From an uncultured Flavobacteriaceae bacterium (lineage in GTDB: Bacteria; Bacteroidota; Bacteroidia; Flavobacteriales; Flavobacteriaceae), in NCBI GenBank assembly GCA_947498845.1, contig CANMLX010000031.1, positions 1 to 51,358 on the forward strand: a DNA stretch of 51,358 bases, written 5' to 3'. The position numbers and the translations under genes are program-made. The stretch's first letter is position 1, and the number at the start of each line of letters is the position of its first letter. Below are positions 29,055 to 38,337 of this stretch, one piece after another. The notes below the pieces were generated by a model that saw only the letters and a program-made list of their open reading frames with translations, was not told the DNA's origin and did no database searches.

Positions 29055-30836
29055 ATGAAAAATTCAATTTATAAAACTCCCTTTAAATACTATTTTTTAG
29101 TGTTTATAGTGCTTGTATCAATATCATCCTGTGATCAATTTCTAGACGTTGACACAGACGAAGATAATCCTACGACGGCGACATTAAACCTTATATTACC
29201 AAATGTGCAAAGACAAATTGCGCAAATTGGAGATGCTAGAGTCTTTTCTGGAGAAATTTTATCGGTGTATGTACACCAATTAGTATCTAGAAGCAATCAA
29301 GATGCTTACGGTACTCAAGCAGATAATACTTCTGTTAGAAACGATTGGGATACAATTTATTTAGAATTAACAAATATTCAAACACTAATTAACCAAGCTA
29401 CTGAAAGTGATGATAAAGTGTATCTAGGAATCGGGGAAGCTATAAAAGCTTACATTATGTCTGTTGCTGTAGATTTATGGGGTGATGTCCCTTTTACTGA
29501 AGCTACACAGCTTAAAGATGGTATAGTTGGTCCTGTATTTGATGATCAAAAAGATATATACATGGCTGTATTTGACCTTTTAGATAATGCTAAGGCGAAT
29601 ATAAATTCTGGTGAAGGTCTTACACCTGCTGGCGATGATTTGTTTTACGGAGGTGATGCTGGAAAATGGGTTAAATTTATAAATACACTTAAACTAAAAT
29701 TATTGAACCAAATTCGCTTATCTGATATGTTTGATTCATCTGAATTGAGTGCATTAATAACCGAAGATGATTTTTTTGGTTCTTCTGGTGATGATTTCCA
29801 ATTCAATGCCACAGCAAATCTCACACCTTCAGACGAAAGAAATCAATTATTCAGAGCCTCTTATGTGCAAGCACAGGTAGATCACTATGTTAGCCCTTGG
29901 TTTTATGAGGTTTTAAAGGGTATGAATCCAAACATACATACGGGAAACCCAGATCCTAGAATACCTTATTATTGGGTAAATCAACTACCACCTAACACAT
30001 TCCCCAGAGATCAAGGTGATATGGTAACTGGTGATCCTAATGCTGATTATTGGGACGCGTCTACAGGTTTCTTTAGCATTCGATTTGCTAGTATTAGTGT
30101 TGATAGAGATGGTGCTGTTCAAAATGATGCTACTTTCCCTGGTATATACCCTAGTGGAGGACGATATGATGATGGCGCAGGTTTTGCCAGAGGTAATACG
30201 ACAAATGGAACAGGAGTTGCTCCAAAAAGAATTTTAACTTATTATGAGTTTTTATTTATTCAAGCTGAACTTATTCAGGTTGGTTTAATTAGTGGCGATG
30301 CATCAGCTAAGCTTAGAGAAGCAATAACTGCCGCCTTTAGAAAAGTAGATGAAGTAGTTGCTGCTAATGGGAGTACTCAAACAATAACAGTTGTTACTCT
30401 TGATGACGATGGAAATCCTGTACTAGATGATGATGGAAATGAAGTTACCACTCAACAGCCAATTCCTGCACTTGAAGGAGATGATTTAGTAACAGACTTT
30501 ATTGACAATGTGATTACTGAATTTGATGCTGCCAGTGCGGAGAAACAGTTAGAAATAATCATGACTCAAAAATGGGTAGCTTCTTTTGGAGATCCTGTAG
30601 ACATATATACTGATTATAGAAGAACAGGTTACCCTGTTTTGGCAGATCCTAATGGTCCTTCTCCAGAATACCAATTAGATAATGGAGATGCATGGCCTTT
30701 AGACGATAGCCAAACCATTTTGCCTAACGATTTCCAAGTATCATTATTTTGGCCATCGACCGAAATTAACAATAATCGTAATTCACCGCCATCTCAAAAA
30801 AATCCAACTGAATATAAAATATTTTGGGATAATTAA
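29055..30836 (+). CDS. SusD/RagB-family outer-membrane lipoprotein
   Basis: SusD proteins sit over the SusC channel at the cell surface and bind the nutrient. The 593-residue product has a signal peptide with lipobox SISSC (Cys26), then DQFLDVDTDEDNPTTA. The helical TPR-like core includes SVAVDLWGDVPFTEA, typical of the SusD-like-2 subgroup. Near residues 440-480 there is an acidic insertion with the repeated unit LDDDGN. The pairing with SusC supports joint function; the ligand is unknown. Confidence 0.92.
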   Translation: MKNSIYKTPFKYYFLVFIVLVSISSCDQFLDVDTDEDNPTTATLNLILPNVQRQIAQIGDARVFSGEILSVYVHQLVSRSNQDAYGTQADNTSVRNDWDTIYLELTNIQTLINQATESDDKVYLGIGEAIKAYIMSVAVDLWGDVPFTEATQLKDGIVGPVFDDQKDIYMAVFDLLDNAKANINSGEGLTPAGDDLFYGGDAGKWVKFINTLKLKLLNQIRLSDMFDSSELSALITEDDFFGSSGDDFQFNATANLTPSDERNQLFRASYVQAQVDHYVSPWFYEVLKGMNPNIHTGNPDPRIPYYWVNQLPPNTFPRDQGDMVTGDPNADYWDASTGFFSIRFASISVDRDGAVQNDATFPGIYPSGGRYDDGAGFARGNTTNGTGVAPKRILTYYEFLFIQAELIQVGLISGDASAKLREAITAAFRKVDEVVAANGSTQTITVVTLDDDGNPVLDDDGNEVTTQQPIPALEGDDLVTDFIDNVITEFDAASAEKQLEIIMTQKWVASFGDPVDIYTDYRRTGYPVLADPNGPSPEYQLDNGDAWPLDDSQTILPNDFQVSLFWPSTEINNNRNSPPSQKNPTEYKIFWDN

Positions 30837-30847
30837 AAAAAACAATT

Positions 30848-31729
30848 ATGAAAACAATCAAATATATATTTTTAATGATCATCATTGCAACATTAAGTTT
30901 TTCTTGTAATGATGATGGAGGGACATCTGTCCTATCACTTGAAGATGGCATAGTTCCTAACATGCAAAAAGATGCATCTACTGATGCGTTTTTAGATTTA
31001 ATTAAAATTGAAAATGGTGAAGACATAAATATATCTTTTAATGCTGATGTTGCTCAAGGAAACCCAACTTCATCAAACATTGTGGGTATTTACAGAGCTG
31101 CTTCAGGACCAGTTTATAATGCAGTGCTATTTAACGATGTTTCTTTACCAGGAACTTTTACAATTTCTGTTTCAGATATTGTATCTGCTTTTGCGGAATT
31201 AAATTCTACAGACGATATTGCTCTTGGTGATATCATAACAATTACAACCTCCTTCACAAGAGCAGACGGAAGAGTATTGAATATTATAAATGCAGATGGA
31301 ACAGATAATTTTAGTGGTAATATTAAAAATTCTGCGTTATTTACAACTGTTGTAAATTATTCTGTATCGTGTCCTTCTGATATTGGAGGAACATATCTGG
31401 TTTCTAGTACTGGAACTGGTTGTTGTGGTGTTGCTCCTATTACAAATTATGAATATACAGTTACCGTTACAGATAATGGTGGAGGCGTTTATAGCTTATC
31501 TGATTTTTCTGGAGGTGCTTATGATGGTTTATTTTGTGGTCCTTTTGGCATATGTGGAGATGCCTCTGGTGGAGACGTAACCGATGTATGTGGAACATTA
31601 AGTGGTTCAAATGCGGATTGCTGTGGAGATAACATTGAATTTTCGGGTGCTGTAAATACTGATGGCACTTGGAGTGTTGATGTAACCAGTGGCTTTGCGA
31701 CTGTAACTTCGACTTGGACAAAGCAGTAA
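30848..31729 (+). CDS. Cysteine-rich surface lipoprotein, third gene of the SusC-SusD operon
   Basis: The 293-residue protein has a lipoprotein signal with Cys20 in TLSFSC. It occupies the SusE/SusF position but is not clearly either. Residues about 25-170 look like a beta-sandwich region. From about residue 175 on there are eight further cysteines in pairs and singles (VSCPSD, TGCCGV, LFCGPFGICGD, DVCGTL, ADCCGDN) in a Gly/Asp/Thr-rich stretch, suggesting a disulfide-bonded domain. I do not recognise a named family. It lies 11 bp after SusD and before a terminator, so it completes the operon and may bind the same ligand. Confidence 0.75.
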   Translation: MKTIKYIFLMIIIATLSFSCNDDGGTSVLSLEDGIVPNMQKDASTDAFLDLIKIENGEDINISFNADVAQGNPTSSNIVGIYRAASGPVYNAVLFNDVSLPGTFTISVSDIVSAFAELNSTDDIALGDIITITTSFTRADGRVLNIINADGTDNFSGNIKNSALFTTVVNYSVSCPSDIGGTYLVSSTGTGCCGVAPITNYEYTVTVTDNGGGVYSLSDFSGGAYDGLFCGPFGICGDASGGDVTDVCGTLSGSNADCCGDNIEFSGAVNTDGTWSVDVTSGFATVTSTWTKQ

Positions 31730-31746
31730 TTTATTATAAAGTTTTC

Positions 31747-31779
31747 AAAAAGCCATCAATCTATTTGATGGCTTTTTTT
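31747..31779 (+). terminator. Strong terminator of the SusC-SusD operon
   Basis: Perfect 13-bp arms AAAAAGCCATCAA (31747-31759) and TTGATGGCTTTTT (31765-31777) enclose TCTAT and lead into seven Ts. The mirrored A/T runs would let it work in both directions. Confidence 0.95.
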
Positions 31780-31780
31780 A

Positions 31781-31788
31781 TACCTTTA
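31781..31788 (+). promoter_or_regulatory. Candidate -7 box (TACCTTTA) 4 nt before rlmB
   Basis: It sits directly after the preceding terminator and 4 nt before the rlmB ATG, which predicts a leaderless or nearly leaderless transcript. The last base deviates from TAnnTTTG, and any -33 site would fall inside the terminator hairpin. Confidence 0.4.
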
Positions 31789-31792
31789 CCCC

Positions 31793-32530
31793 ATGCAAAA
31801 CCAAACTCAAATTTTTGGTATAAGAGCCATTATTGAAGCTATAAACGCTGGAGAAACTATTGATAAAATCTTTTTACAAAAAGGGCTTAAAGGTGATCTT
31901 TACACCGAGTTAGAATCTGTAATAAGAAAACATGGCATCAACGCATCTTATGTTCCTATTGAAAAACTTAACCGATTAACAAAAAAGAATCATCAGGGTG
32001 CCGTTGCGCAAATTTCACCAATCGAATTTTATAACATAGAAACTTTAGTCATGGATGTTATAGATTCGGGTAAACCCCCTTTATTTTTACTTTTAGACCA
32101 ACTAAGTGATGTACGTAATTTTGGAGCGATCATTAGAACAGCCGAATGTACTGGGGTACATGGCATTATTATTCAGAAAAAAGGTGGTGCTCCTGTAAAT
32201 GGAGATGCTATTAAAACAAGTGCAGGTGCTGTTTTTAAAGTTCCTATCTGTAAAGTTGATCATATTAAAGATGCTGTTTTCTATATGCAAGCTTCTGGTA
32301 TAAAAGTAATTGCTGCTACCGAAAAAACAGACAATACTCTTTATGATGTTTCTTTTAACGAACCTTGTGCTATTATAATGGGCTCGGAAGGTAGAGGTAT
32401 TAACCCTTCAACATTAAAAGTTGTTGATGAAAAAGCAAAACTGCCTTTACTTGGAGATATCGAATCCTTGAATGTTTCTGTTGCCTGTGGTGCTTTTCTA
32501 TATGAAGCCATAAGGCAGAGACTAGGTTAA
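31793..32530 (+). CDS. rlmB: 23S rRNA (guanosine-2'-O-)-methyltransferase, TrmH/SpoU family
   Basis: RlmB-type enzymes use S-adenosylmethionine to methylate the ribose of a guanosine in 23S rRNA (G2251 in E. coli). The 245-residue protein has an N-terminal substrate-binding domain (FGIRAIIEAINAGETIDKIF), then the SPOUT domain with motif 1 NFGAIIRTAECTG, motif 2 IIMGSEGRGIN and motif 3 LNVSVACGAFLYEA, which form the trefoil knot. Length and layout match RlmB, though a tRNA-specific relative cannot be excluded. It is convergent with the rhomboid gene, which ends 16 bp away. Confidence 0.88.
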   Translation: MQNQTQIFGIRAIIEAINAGETIDKIFLQKGLKGDLYTELESVIRKHGINASYVPIEKLNRLTKKNHQGAVAQISPIEFYNIETLVMDVIDSGKPPLFLLLDQLSDVRNFGAIIRTAECTGVHGIIIQKKGGAPVNGDAIKTSAGAVFKVPICKVDHIKDAVFYMQASGIKVIAATEKTDNTLYDVSFNEPCAIIMGSEGRGINPSTLKVVDEKAKLPLLGDIESLNVSVACGAFLYEAIRQRLG

Positions 32531-32546
32531 TTGTTAATTGAAAATA

Positions 32547-33284
32547 TTAATCCTCCTCCTCCTTTTTACTTTTGTAGATGTATTTTATAATTGGAAATTC
32601 CTCTTCTTTAATATCTTCTTCTATAGTTTCAATAAAATTGCCATTTTCATCAAAATGTTTTAAAAAGGGATCATCATCTTCTTCAAAATGGTCTTCTTCC
32701 CAAACATAGGTTTTAGGTTTAGCTATTTTCTTTCTAAAAATTAAAGCAAACAACAAACCTGTAATTGAACCAGATAAATGCCCTTCCCAAGAAATACCTT
32801 CTTTTAATGGCAATGTATACCAAATCATGCTTCCGTAAAGAAATATTATTAGTAATGATAATGCTATTAATCTAAAATGCTTTGCAAAAACACCTTTAAA
32901 AAAAGTAAAACTAACCAAAACATATATTAAACCACTTGCTCCTATATGATAAGATGGTCTACCAATACACCATGTTAGAAATCCAGACACTAAAACACCC
33001 CAGAACAACACCTTCCAAGCTATAGGGCTATAGAAATAAAATAACGCAGCAGATAATATAAACAAAGGGATTGTATTATGATACAGATGCTGTATATCAC
33101 CATGAATAAATGGGCTTAACAGCACCCCTCTTAAACCAACTATATGTTTTGGATAAACTCCAAACTCTGCAAAGTTTAAACCAAAACGTACTTCAAACCA
33201 AAATACCAACCATAGTATAAGTATGAATAGCACAGGATAAGCGATTACGCCTGTTGAATATTTAAAAGGCTCTTCCGTTTTCAT
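32547..33284 (-). CDS. Rhomboid-family intramembrane serine protease
   Basis: Rhomboids cleave transmembrane segments of substrate proteins inside the membrane. The 245-residue protein has about six hydrophobic helices in residues 12-190. The catalytic serine is Ser117 in GASG and the catalytic histidine is His169 in GHLSGSITG; HLYHNTIPLF near residue 66 matches the conserved TM2 block. The last 55 residues are a very acidic cytosolic tail (many Glu/Asp) outside the core family. Its substrate is unknown. A TACATTTA box lies 5 nt before the ATG. Confidence 0.88.
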   Translation of the reverse strand: MKTEEPFKYSTGVIAYPVLFILILWLVFWFEVRFGLNFAEFGVYPKHIVGLRGVLLSPFIHGDIQHLYHNTIPLFILSAALFYFYSPIAWKVLFWGVLVSGFLTWCIGRPSYHIGASGLIYVLVSFTFFKGVFAKHFRLIALSLLIIFLYGSMIWYTLPLKEGISWEGHLSGSITGLLFALIFRKKIAKPKTYVWEEDHFEEDDDPFLKHFDENGNFIETIEEDIKEEEFPIIKYIYKSKKEEED

Positions 33285-33289
33285 TACAT

Positions 33290-33297
33290 TAAATGTA
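33290..33297 (-). promoter_or_regulatory. Candidate -7 box (TACATTTA) 5 nt before the rhomboid gene
   Basis: It is another near-consensus TAnnTTT(A/G) box immediately before a start codon. No -33 site was found in the 134-bp divergent gap shared with rarA. In the same gap, TACCTTTA (33411-33418) directly abuts the rarA ATG. Confidence 0.35.
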
Positions 33298-33418
33298 TCA
33301 AATAATTAACCATAATTGATTTAATGCTAAATTGACAGTCTAAATACATATAGATATAGCTCAAAATTGTAGGGTTTAAATTTCTATTTTAAAAAGAATT
33401 TAATTTAATTTTACCTTT

Positions 33419-34702
33419 ATGAATGTTAACGAACCATTAGCTGAGCGATTAAGACCAAAAATATTAGGTGACTATATAAGTCAAAAACATTTAGTTGGAG
33501 AAAATGGCGCATTAACGCAACAGTTAAAGCATGGCTTGATTGCCTCAATGATTTTTTGGGGGCCTCCAGGAACAGGAAAAACTACTTTAGCAAACATTAT
33601 TGCTAATGATTCTGGAAGACCTTTCTACACTTTAAGTGCTATTAATTCTGGGGTTAAAGACATAAGAGAAGTTATAGATAAGGCAAAACAAAGCGGGGGG
33701 TTATTCACAACAAAAAATCCGATTTTATTTATTGATGAAATACATAGATTTAGTAAATCGCAACAAGACTCTCTATTGCAAGCTGTTGAAAAAGGATGGA
33801 TCACTTTAATTGGAGCGACCACAGAAAATCCAAGTTTTGAAGTAATTCCTGCATTATTATCAAGATGTCAGGTTTATATTTTAAATGAATTTTCTAAAGA
33901 AGATCTAGAAACACTATTAAAACGTGCTATTAAAAAAGACACAGTGTTATCTCAAAAAAAAATCATACTAAAAGAAACTGATGCTTTATTGAGACTATCT
34001 GGTGGAGACGCTAGAAAATTACTAAACATTTTTGAACTAATTGTTAATTCTGAAGAAAACACAACCATTATTATAAGGAATGATACCGTTCTAAAAAAAG
34101 TACAAAATAATACTGTACGTTATGATAAAACTGGAGAACAACACTATGACATTATTTCTGCTTTTATAAAATCTATTCGAGGCAGTGACCCCAATGCTGC
34201 TGTTTATTGGTTAGCAAGAATGATTGAAGGGGGTGAAGATATTAAGTTTATCGCTCGTAGGCTACTCATTCTAGCGAGTGAAGATATTGGCAATGCAAAT
34301 CCTACAGCTCTTGTTATTGCTAATAATACGTTTCAAGCAGTTTCTACTATAGGTTATCCAGAATCTAGAATAATACTAAGCCAGTGTGCCACCTATTTAG
34401 CATGCTCTTCTAAAAGTAATGCTGCTTACGCTGCTATAAATTCCGCCCAACAATTGGTAAAAGAAACTGGAGACTTATCTGTCCCTCTGGAGATAAGAAA
34501 TGCGCCTACTAAATTAATGAAAGAGTTAGGGTATGGCGATAATTATAAATACGCTCACAACTACGAAAATAATTTTGCTAATCAAGAATTTCTACCAGAT
34601 GAAATTAAAAACACACAACTTTATAACCCTGGTAATAATAGCCGAGAGAATGTGCAACGCGATTTTTTAAAACAAAGGTGGAAGGATAAGTATGGGTATT
34701 AG
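33419..34702 (+). CDS. rarA: Replication-associated recombination protein A, AAA+ ATPase (RarA/MgsA)
   Basis: RarA is a clamp-loader-like ATPase that acts at stalled replication forks. The 427-residue protein begins EPLAERLRPKILGDYISQKH, as the family does. It has Walker A GPPGTGKT at residues 48-55, Walker B LFIDEIHR at 103-110, sensor 1 in GATTENPSFEV and sensor 2 in SGGDARKLLN. The C-terminal half (RRLLILASEDIGNANP, then the MgsA-type domain ending FLKQRWKDKYGY) is diagnostic. It is convergent with the hypothetical gene at 34826, with a heptamer array between the two 3' ends. Confidence 0.95.
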   Translation: MNVNEPLAERLRPKILGDYISQKHLVGENGALTQQLKHGLIASMIFWGPPGTGKTTLANIIANDSGRPFYTLSAINSGVKDIREVIDKAKQSGGLFTTKNPILFIDEIHRFSKSQQDSLLQAVEKGWITLIGATTENPSFEVIPALLSRCQVYILNEFSKEDLETLLKRAIKKDTVLSQKKIILKETDALLRLSGGDARKLLNIFELIVNSEENTTIIIRNDTVLKKVQNNTVRYDKTGEQHYDIISAFIKSIRGSDPNAAVYWLARMIEGGEDIKFIARRLLILASEDIGNANPTALVIANNTFQAVSTIGYPESRIILSQCATYLACSSKSNAAYAAINSAQQLVKETGDLSVPLEIRNAPTKLMKELGYGDNYKYAHNYENNFANQEFLPDEIKNTQLYNPGNNSRENVQRDFLKQRWKDKYGY

Positions 34703-34775
34703 TGTTGGTTGTTGGTTAAATTGTCAAAATTTCGCAACTTCTCTAAACTTTCACCCCTAAACCTCTAACCTTATA

Positions 34776-34815
34776 AACTTTGAACTTTGAACTTTGAACT
34801 TTGAACTTTGAACTT
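34776..34815. repeat. Heptanucleotide tandem repeat AACTTTG x5 plus partial copy
   Basis: Five perfect AACTTTG units (34776-34810) plus AACTT lie between two convergent gene ends. Just before them (34704-34717) is TTGGTTGTTGGTTA, a short version of the unit that makes the array at the right edge of the window. Confidence 0.95.
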
Positions 34816-34825
34816 AATGATAAAA

Positions 34826-35641
34826 CTAAAATTTTATATTTAATTTCTCTTGATTTAAATTATTGTTTTTATAATATTCAATGACCCAAATGTTTTCTTT
34901 TTTATAAACAATCGCACTTTTAGCTTCTACCAAAAACACATTTTTAAGTCCAGAGTTTAACAGTTTGTAAACAACTTTAGGCGTACTATCAACCAACTGA
35001 AAGCCATTATCTATTTTTTGAGCGTACAACGTATTTGCAGCAGTAGTCTGTATACTAGTAACAACTTCTTTTTTAATAACATCATCAGCTTTTTTAGTAG
35101 TTACAACTACATTTTGCTTTTCCTTTTTTAAAGCGTTTAATTCTTCCTTTAATTTTTTTATTTCTTGAGTTGTATCGCTACTTTTTACTGTCTTCGATTG
35201 TTTTACTGGTACGTATTTATAGTTTAACGCTTTAAAAGACTCAAAAGCATCTCTAACTGCTAGAGTATATGCTTTTTTATATTCTTTCTCCCTACTTTGT
35301 CCTATTCTAGAAGTATAAATAAGTTTATCATTACAGTTTTTTAATTCTATCTTGAGTTTTGTACTAAAAACGGCTGCATCTTTTACAACATTTGATCGTA
35401 ATGCTAAACAATTATTAAATAGTAAATCTTCTGGATACGATTCTCCTTCAAGTAAAGCTATAAATCCATGTTTATTGAATAAAAACTGCGTTAACTCATT
35501 TAACCTATACTTGTTTTCTTCTTTCAAAAAACCAAATTTTTTAGGAACAATAACGTATTTGTAATTGTTGATATTTGTTTGTGAATAAATTTTTGAAACT
35601 AGAACAAAAGAGAGTAGAACTAATACTTTGTTAATCTTCAT
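34826..35641 (-). CDS. Secreted coiled-coil protein of unknown function
   Basis: The 271-residue product has a signal peptide (VLVLLSFVLVSKIYS then Q). Residues about 25-150 form a mixed domain with KYVIVPKKFGFLKEENKYRLNEL and AYTLAVRDAFESFKALNYKYVP. Residues about 158-180 are a heptad-like coiled coil (EIKKLKEELNALKKEK), followed by a Lys/Thr-rich linker and a C-terminal beta-rich part. I do not recognise a named family. Its start overlaps the end of the DUF5723-like gene by 11 bp, so it is the last gene of the operon. It is probably periplasmic. Confidence 0.7.
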   Translation of the reverse strand: MKINKVLVLLSFVLVSKIYSQTNINNYKYVIVPKKFGFLKEENKYRLNELTQFLFNKHGFIALLEGESYPEDLLFNNCLALRSNVVKDAAVFSTKLKIELKNCNDKLIYTSRIGQSREKEYKKAYTLAVRDAFESFKALNYKYVPVKQSKTVKSSDTTQEIKKLKEELNALKKEKQNVVVTTKKADDVIKKEVVTSIQTTAANTLYAQKIDNGFQLVDSTPKVVYKLLNSGLKNVFLVEAKSAIVYKKENIWVIEYYKNNNLNQEKLNIKF

Positions 35642-37046
35642 TTTTTAAAATATAATTGAATCCTAGCTGTAAAGATACACTTTGTGTATCATAAATGTTT
35701 TGATATTTTAATAAATTATCTGCCATTATGTAAAAATTCAAGCCTCTTAAATGTGCAGAAACACCTAGACCTATATTATCAAAAGCATACGAATCTACAG
35801 TATATGTAGCTTTAGCTCTAATACCTTTAAAGAGGTATCTGTAATAATAAGCGGTTAAAGCTAACTGTGGCGCTTTAGGTCTAGCTATAGCATATAACTG
35901 TGCGCCTACTGCGTTTTGATAATCACTTTCCGCTACTCTACAATCACAATCTGATTTATTTTTTTTACCAAAAGCATAATTTATAGAGGTATTTAATTTT
36001 ACTGGGCGTAATCTTGTATAGGTATTCTTTAATGTATCTACAGCAAATAAATCTTCAAAATCGTCTTCAATTTCAGTCCAATATTCCTCTGCTGTTTGAC
36101 CTGTTTCTACAAACAATGGGTTAGCTCCTTCAAAAACAAGATCTCCCTTTACTTGATAATTCTTAACATCTTTAGTATAACTTATAAAACCAAAATCCAA
36201 TATACTCGCATCAAATGTCCATTGATCATCGATCTTATAAGTAAAACCCAAATCTACCCCTAACCCCAGATTACCACCAAATAATAATCGCTTTCTAAGC
36301 GTTTTAATATCTTTACTAACATCAGAATTATCATCATCTATCAAACTTGCAATACCAGAGGTTCTGGCTTCAAGATTTGTATTAAAAATATGCCTATAAA
36401 TATTATTTTCACCTCTAACAGTTAAAAATTGTCCTTCATTTCTTGTTGAATTAACATTAGCTACACTTGAATAGATTTTCCCTCTAAAACCATAGGTAAA
36501 CTTGGCGTTTACTTTTTTATTAAACCCAACATGAAACACAGACAATATATCGGCATTAAGACTTAAATCATTTAATCTAAAAGGTCTACCTATACTATTT
36601 TGATTACCATTTAATGCTAATCGCACATAATCTTTTGGAAAATAGCTAATTAAATCGAACTCCTGATACAAGCCAAAGCTTATATATTTATTTTTATTAT
36701 AACTATCGCCAAAAGCAAATCCTCCTGAAAATAATTCTAACTGCTGTGTAGCTGTAAAAAAATCATTAGACTTTAGTCTATTTACTTCTCTTCTAAATTT
36801 AGTATTGAAGTCAACGCTATTGTCTGATAAAAAATCATAAGCAGATATCCCTCCAGAATGTCCCGCATTTATATGAAAATGAGATAATAATGGAATCCCA
36901 AAATAAGCTCGATTACTCACTCTACCTCCCGGGTTTTGCATTAAAGATTGAGGTATCTCCGAAAAACCGTATAATATTTGTTTATTTTGTGAAAAACATA
37001 TAGTCACTAAAAAAACGATAAAAACTGGGGCGCTTTTTATGTTCAT
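35631..37046 (-). CDS. DUF5723-like outer-membrane beta-barrel protein
   Basis: The 471-residue protein has a signal peptide (FIVFLVTICFS then Q) and the opening block LYGFSEIPQSLMQNPGG, which I associate with the DUF5723 family of Bacteroidota barrel proteins. Alternating beta strands run to the end, finishing SVSLQLGFNYILKNED. A CDCRV segment near residue 370 is unusual for a barrel. It lies 8 bp after a lipoprotein gene and overlaps the downstream gene. A structural or secretion-linked role in the outer membrane is plausible but unproven. Confidence 0.7.
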   Translation of the reverse strand: MNIKSAPVFIVFLVTICFSQNKQILYGFSEIPQSLMQNPGGRVSNRAYFGIPLLSHFHINAGHSGGISAYDFLSDNSVDFNTKFRREVNRLKSNDFFTATQQLELFSGGFAFGDSYNKNKYISFGLYQEFDLISYFPKDYVRLALNGNQNSIGRPFRLNDLSLNADILSVFHVGFNKKVNAKFTYGFRGKIYSSVANVNSTRNEGQFLTVRGENNIYRHIFNTNLEARTSGIASLIDDDNSDVSKDIKTLRKRLLFGGNLGLGVDLGFTYKIDDQWTFDASILDFGFISYTKDVKNYQVKGDLVFEGANPLFVETGQTAEEYWTEIEDDFEDLFAVDTLKNTYTRLRPVKLNTSINYAFGKKNKSDCDCRVAESDYQNAVGAQLYAIARPKAPQLALTAYYYRYLFKGIRAKATYTVDSYAFDNIGLGVSAHLRGLNFYIMADNLLKYQNIYDTQSVSLQLGFNYILKNED

Positions 37047-37054
37047 AGTAATAT

Positions 37055-37609
37055 TTAAGGGTTAATTTCTAAATAAAAAGTCCCACTAGACTTTAGATTT
37101 ATTTCACCAAACGTACCTTCATTTATTGGGATACCAGGCAACATGGTTAAAGTAAACTCTAATTGCTTAGCGCTTTTTAAATTTTGAATATTGTTACCTT
37201 CAAAAAGTTCTGTATGGGTACTCAAAAGTTCTTCACCTCTTGGAGAAGCTGGGGTCTCTATTGCTATGGAATGAACGATAGCCCCTAATCCATCTAAAAA
37301 ATCTACTTGTAAACTATAAGCTCTATTAATTGTATTTGTAGTTTCAAATAAAAATTCTGCTTTTACTAGGTTGTCTTGCACAAACGCGTCATCAAAAACA
37401 GCAATATTAACAGTACTTGTTTCAAGAACTGCTCCACTACCGCCAATAAAAAACTCTCCTGCTTTACCTTTGTAAAAAAAGAGACTAGATTCAACAACTG
37501 GAGTGAGGCTTAAATCTTTAGCTTGATCAAGATCTATAGGCTTTGTACATCCTAGTAACATCATACTAATAATACAAAAAAGCCAAAGGTTTATTTTCTT
37601 ATCTGCCAT
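37055..37609 (-). CDS. Small lipoprotein of unknown function
   Basis: A 184-residue product with lipoprotein signal MMLLGC (Cys21). The mature part is beta-rich with a likely single sandwich domain and no catalytic motif I recognise. It contains FFYKGKAGEFFIGG and ends SSGTFYLEINP. It is cotranscribed between yjjG (35 bp) and the DUF5723-like gene (8 bp). The direct pairing with a predicted outer-membrane barrel suggests the two act together, as an inference from gene order only. Confidence 0.7.
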   Translation of the reverse strand: MADKKINLWLFCIISMMLLGCTKPIDLDQAKDLSLTPVVESSLFFYKGKAGEFFIGGSGAVLETSTVNIAVFDDAFVQDNLVKAEFLFETTNTINRAYSLQVDFLDGLGAIVHSIAIETPASPRGEELLSTHTELFEGNNIQNLKSAKQLEFTLTMLPGIPINEGTFGEINLKSSGTFYLEINP

Positions 37610-37644
37610 AATACAAACAACGTTAGGTTAAGTTTCATATTGTT

Positions 37645-38337
37645 TTATAAATAGTATTTCAAACCCATTAAGTTAGATACACTTTTTATTTTATTGTCAC
37701 TTTTTTTAGCATTAGAAGACAGTAAAATTGCATCCATATTAACGTTTAATGCACCTTTAATATCTGCTTCAAAATCGTCTCCAATCATTAGAGCTGCATT
37801 GGCATTTACCTGAGCGCTTTGTAATGCAAAATGAAAAATTTGAGGGTTTGGTTTTTTCACGCCAGCAATTTCCGAATTGGTAATTGTTTTAAAATAATTA
37901 GTTAGGTTAGATTTGTCTAATTTATTTTGTTGTACTTCATGAAATCCGTTAGTTATAATATGTAATATATAACTTTGTTTTAAATATTCCAAAATTTCTA
38001 ACGCATTTGGTAAGAGATAATTAAATGATGTTAAGTTTTCTATGTAATCGTGTGACAGTTTATTAATAGTTTCAACTTCTATTTCTACTCCTAAAATTTT
38101 AAAAGTGTCATCTAGTCTTCTAAATCTTAACGCATCCTTAGTTATTTTTTCTTCACGATACAACTTCCAATAATTAAAATTAATTGTTTTGTAATGATTT
38201 AAGAAGGCATTTAAGTCAACATTTATTGTATTGATTTTAAAAATTTTATCGAAAGTTAATGTTGAATTCTTTTCAAAATCCCAAAGCGTATGATCTAGAT
38301 CAAAAAACACATCGGTGATTCCGTTTAATTTACTCAT
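37645..38337 (-). CDS. yjjG: HAD-family phosphatase, YjjG-type noncanonical pyrimidine nucleotidase
   Basis: YjjG removes phosphate from nucleoside monophosphates, including abnormal pyrimidines. The 230-residue protein has HAD motif I FFDLDHTLWDF with nucleophile Asp13 and Asp15, motif II near HIITNGF, the lysine of motif III in GVKKPNPQIF, and motif IV MIGDDFEADIKGA. The helical cap lies between motifs I and II. The TLWDF start is characteristic of the YjjG group. The 8-bp overlap with the upstream gene implies coupling. The substrate is inferred from the family. Confidence 0.82.
   Translation of the reverse strand: MSKLNGITDVFFDLDHTLWDFEKNSTLTFDKIFKINTINVDLNAFLNHYKTINFNYWKLYREEKITKDALRFRRLDDTFKILGVEIEVETINKLSHDYIENLTSFNYLLPNALEILEYLKQSYILHIITNGFHEVQQNKLDKSNLTNYFKTITNSEIAGVKKPNPQIFHFALQSAQVNANAALMIGDDFEADIKGALNVNMDAILLSSNAKKSDNKIKSVSNLMGLKYYL

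Noticed and set aside
31467..31721. 84-codon frame antisense to the cysteine-rich lipoprotein
   Set aside because: Rich in His, Gln and Leu because the sense strand is Gly/Asp-rich; it lies wholly inside a well-supported gene.
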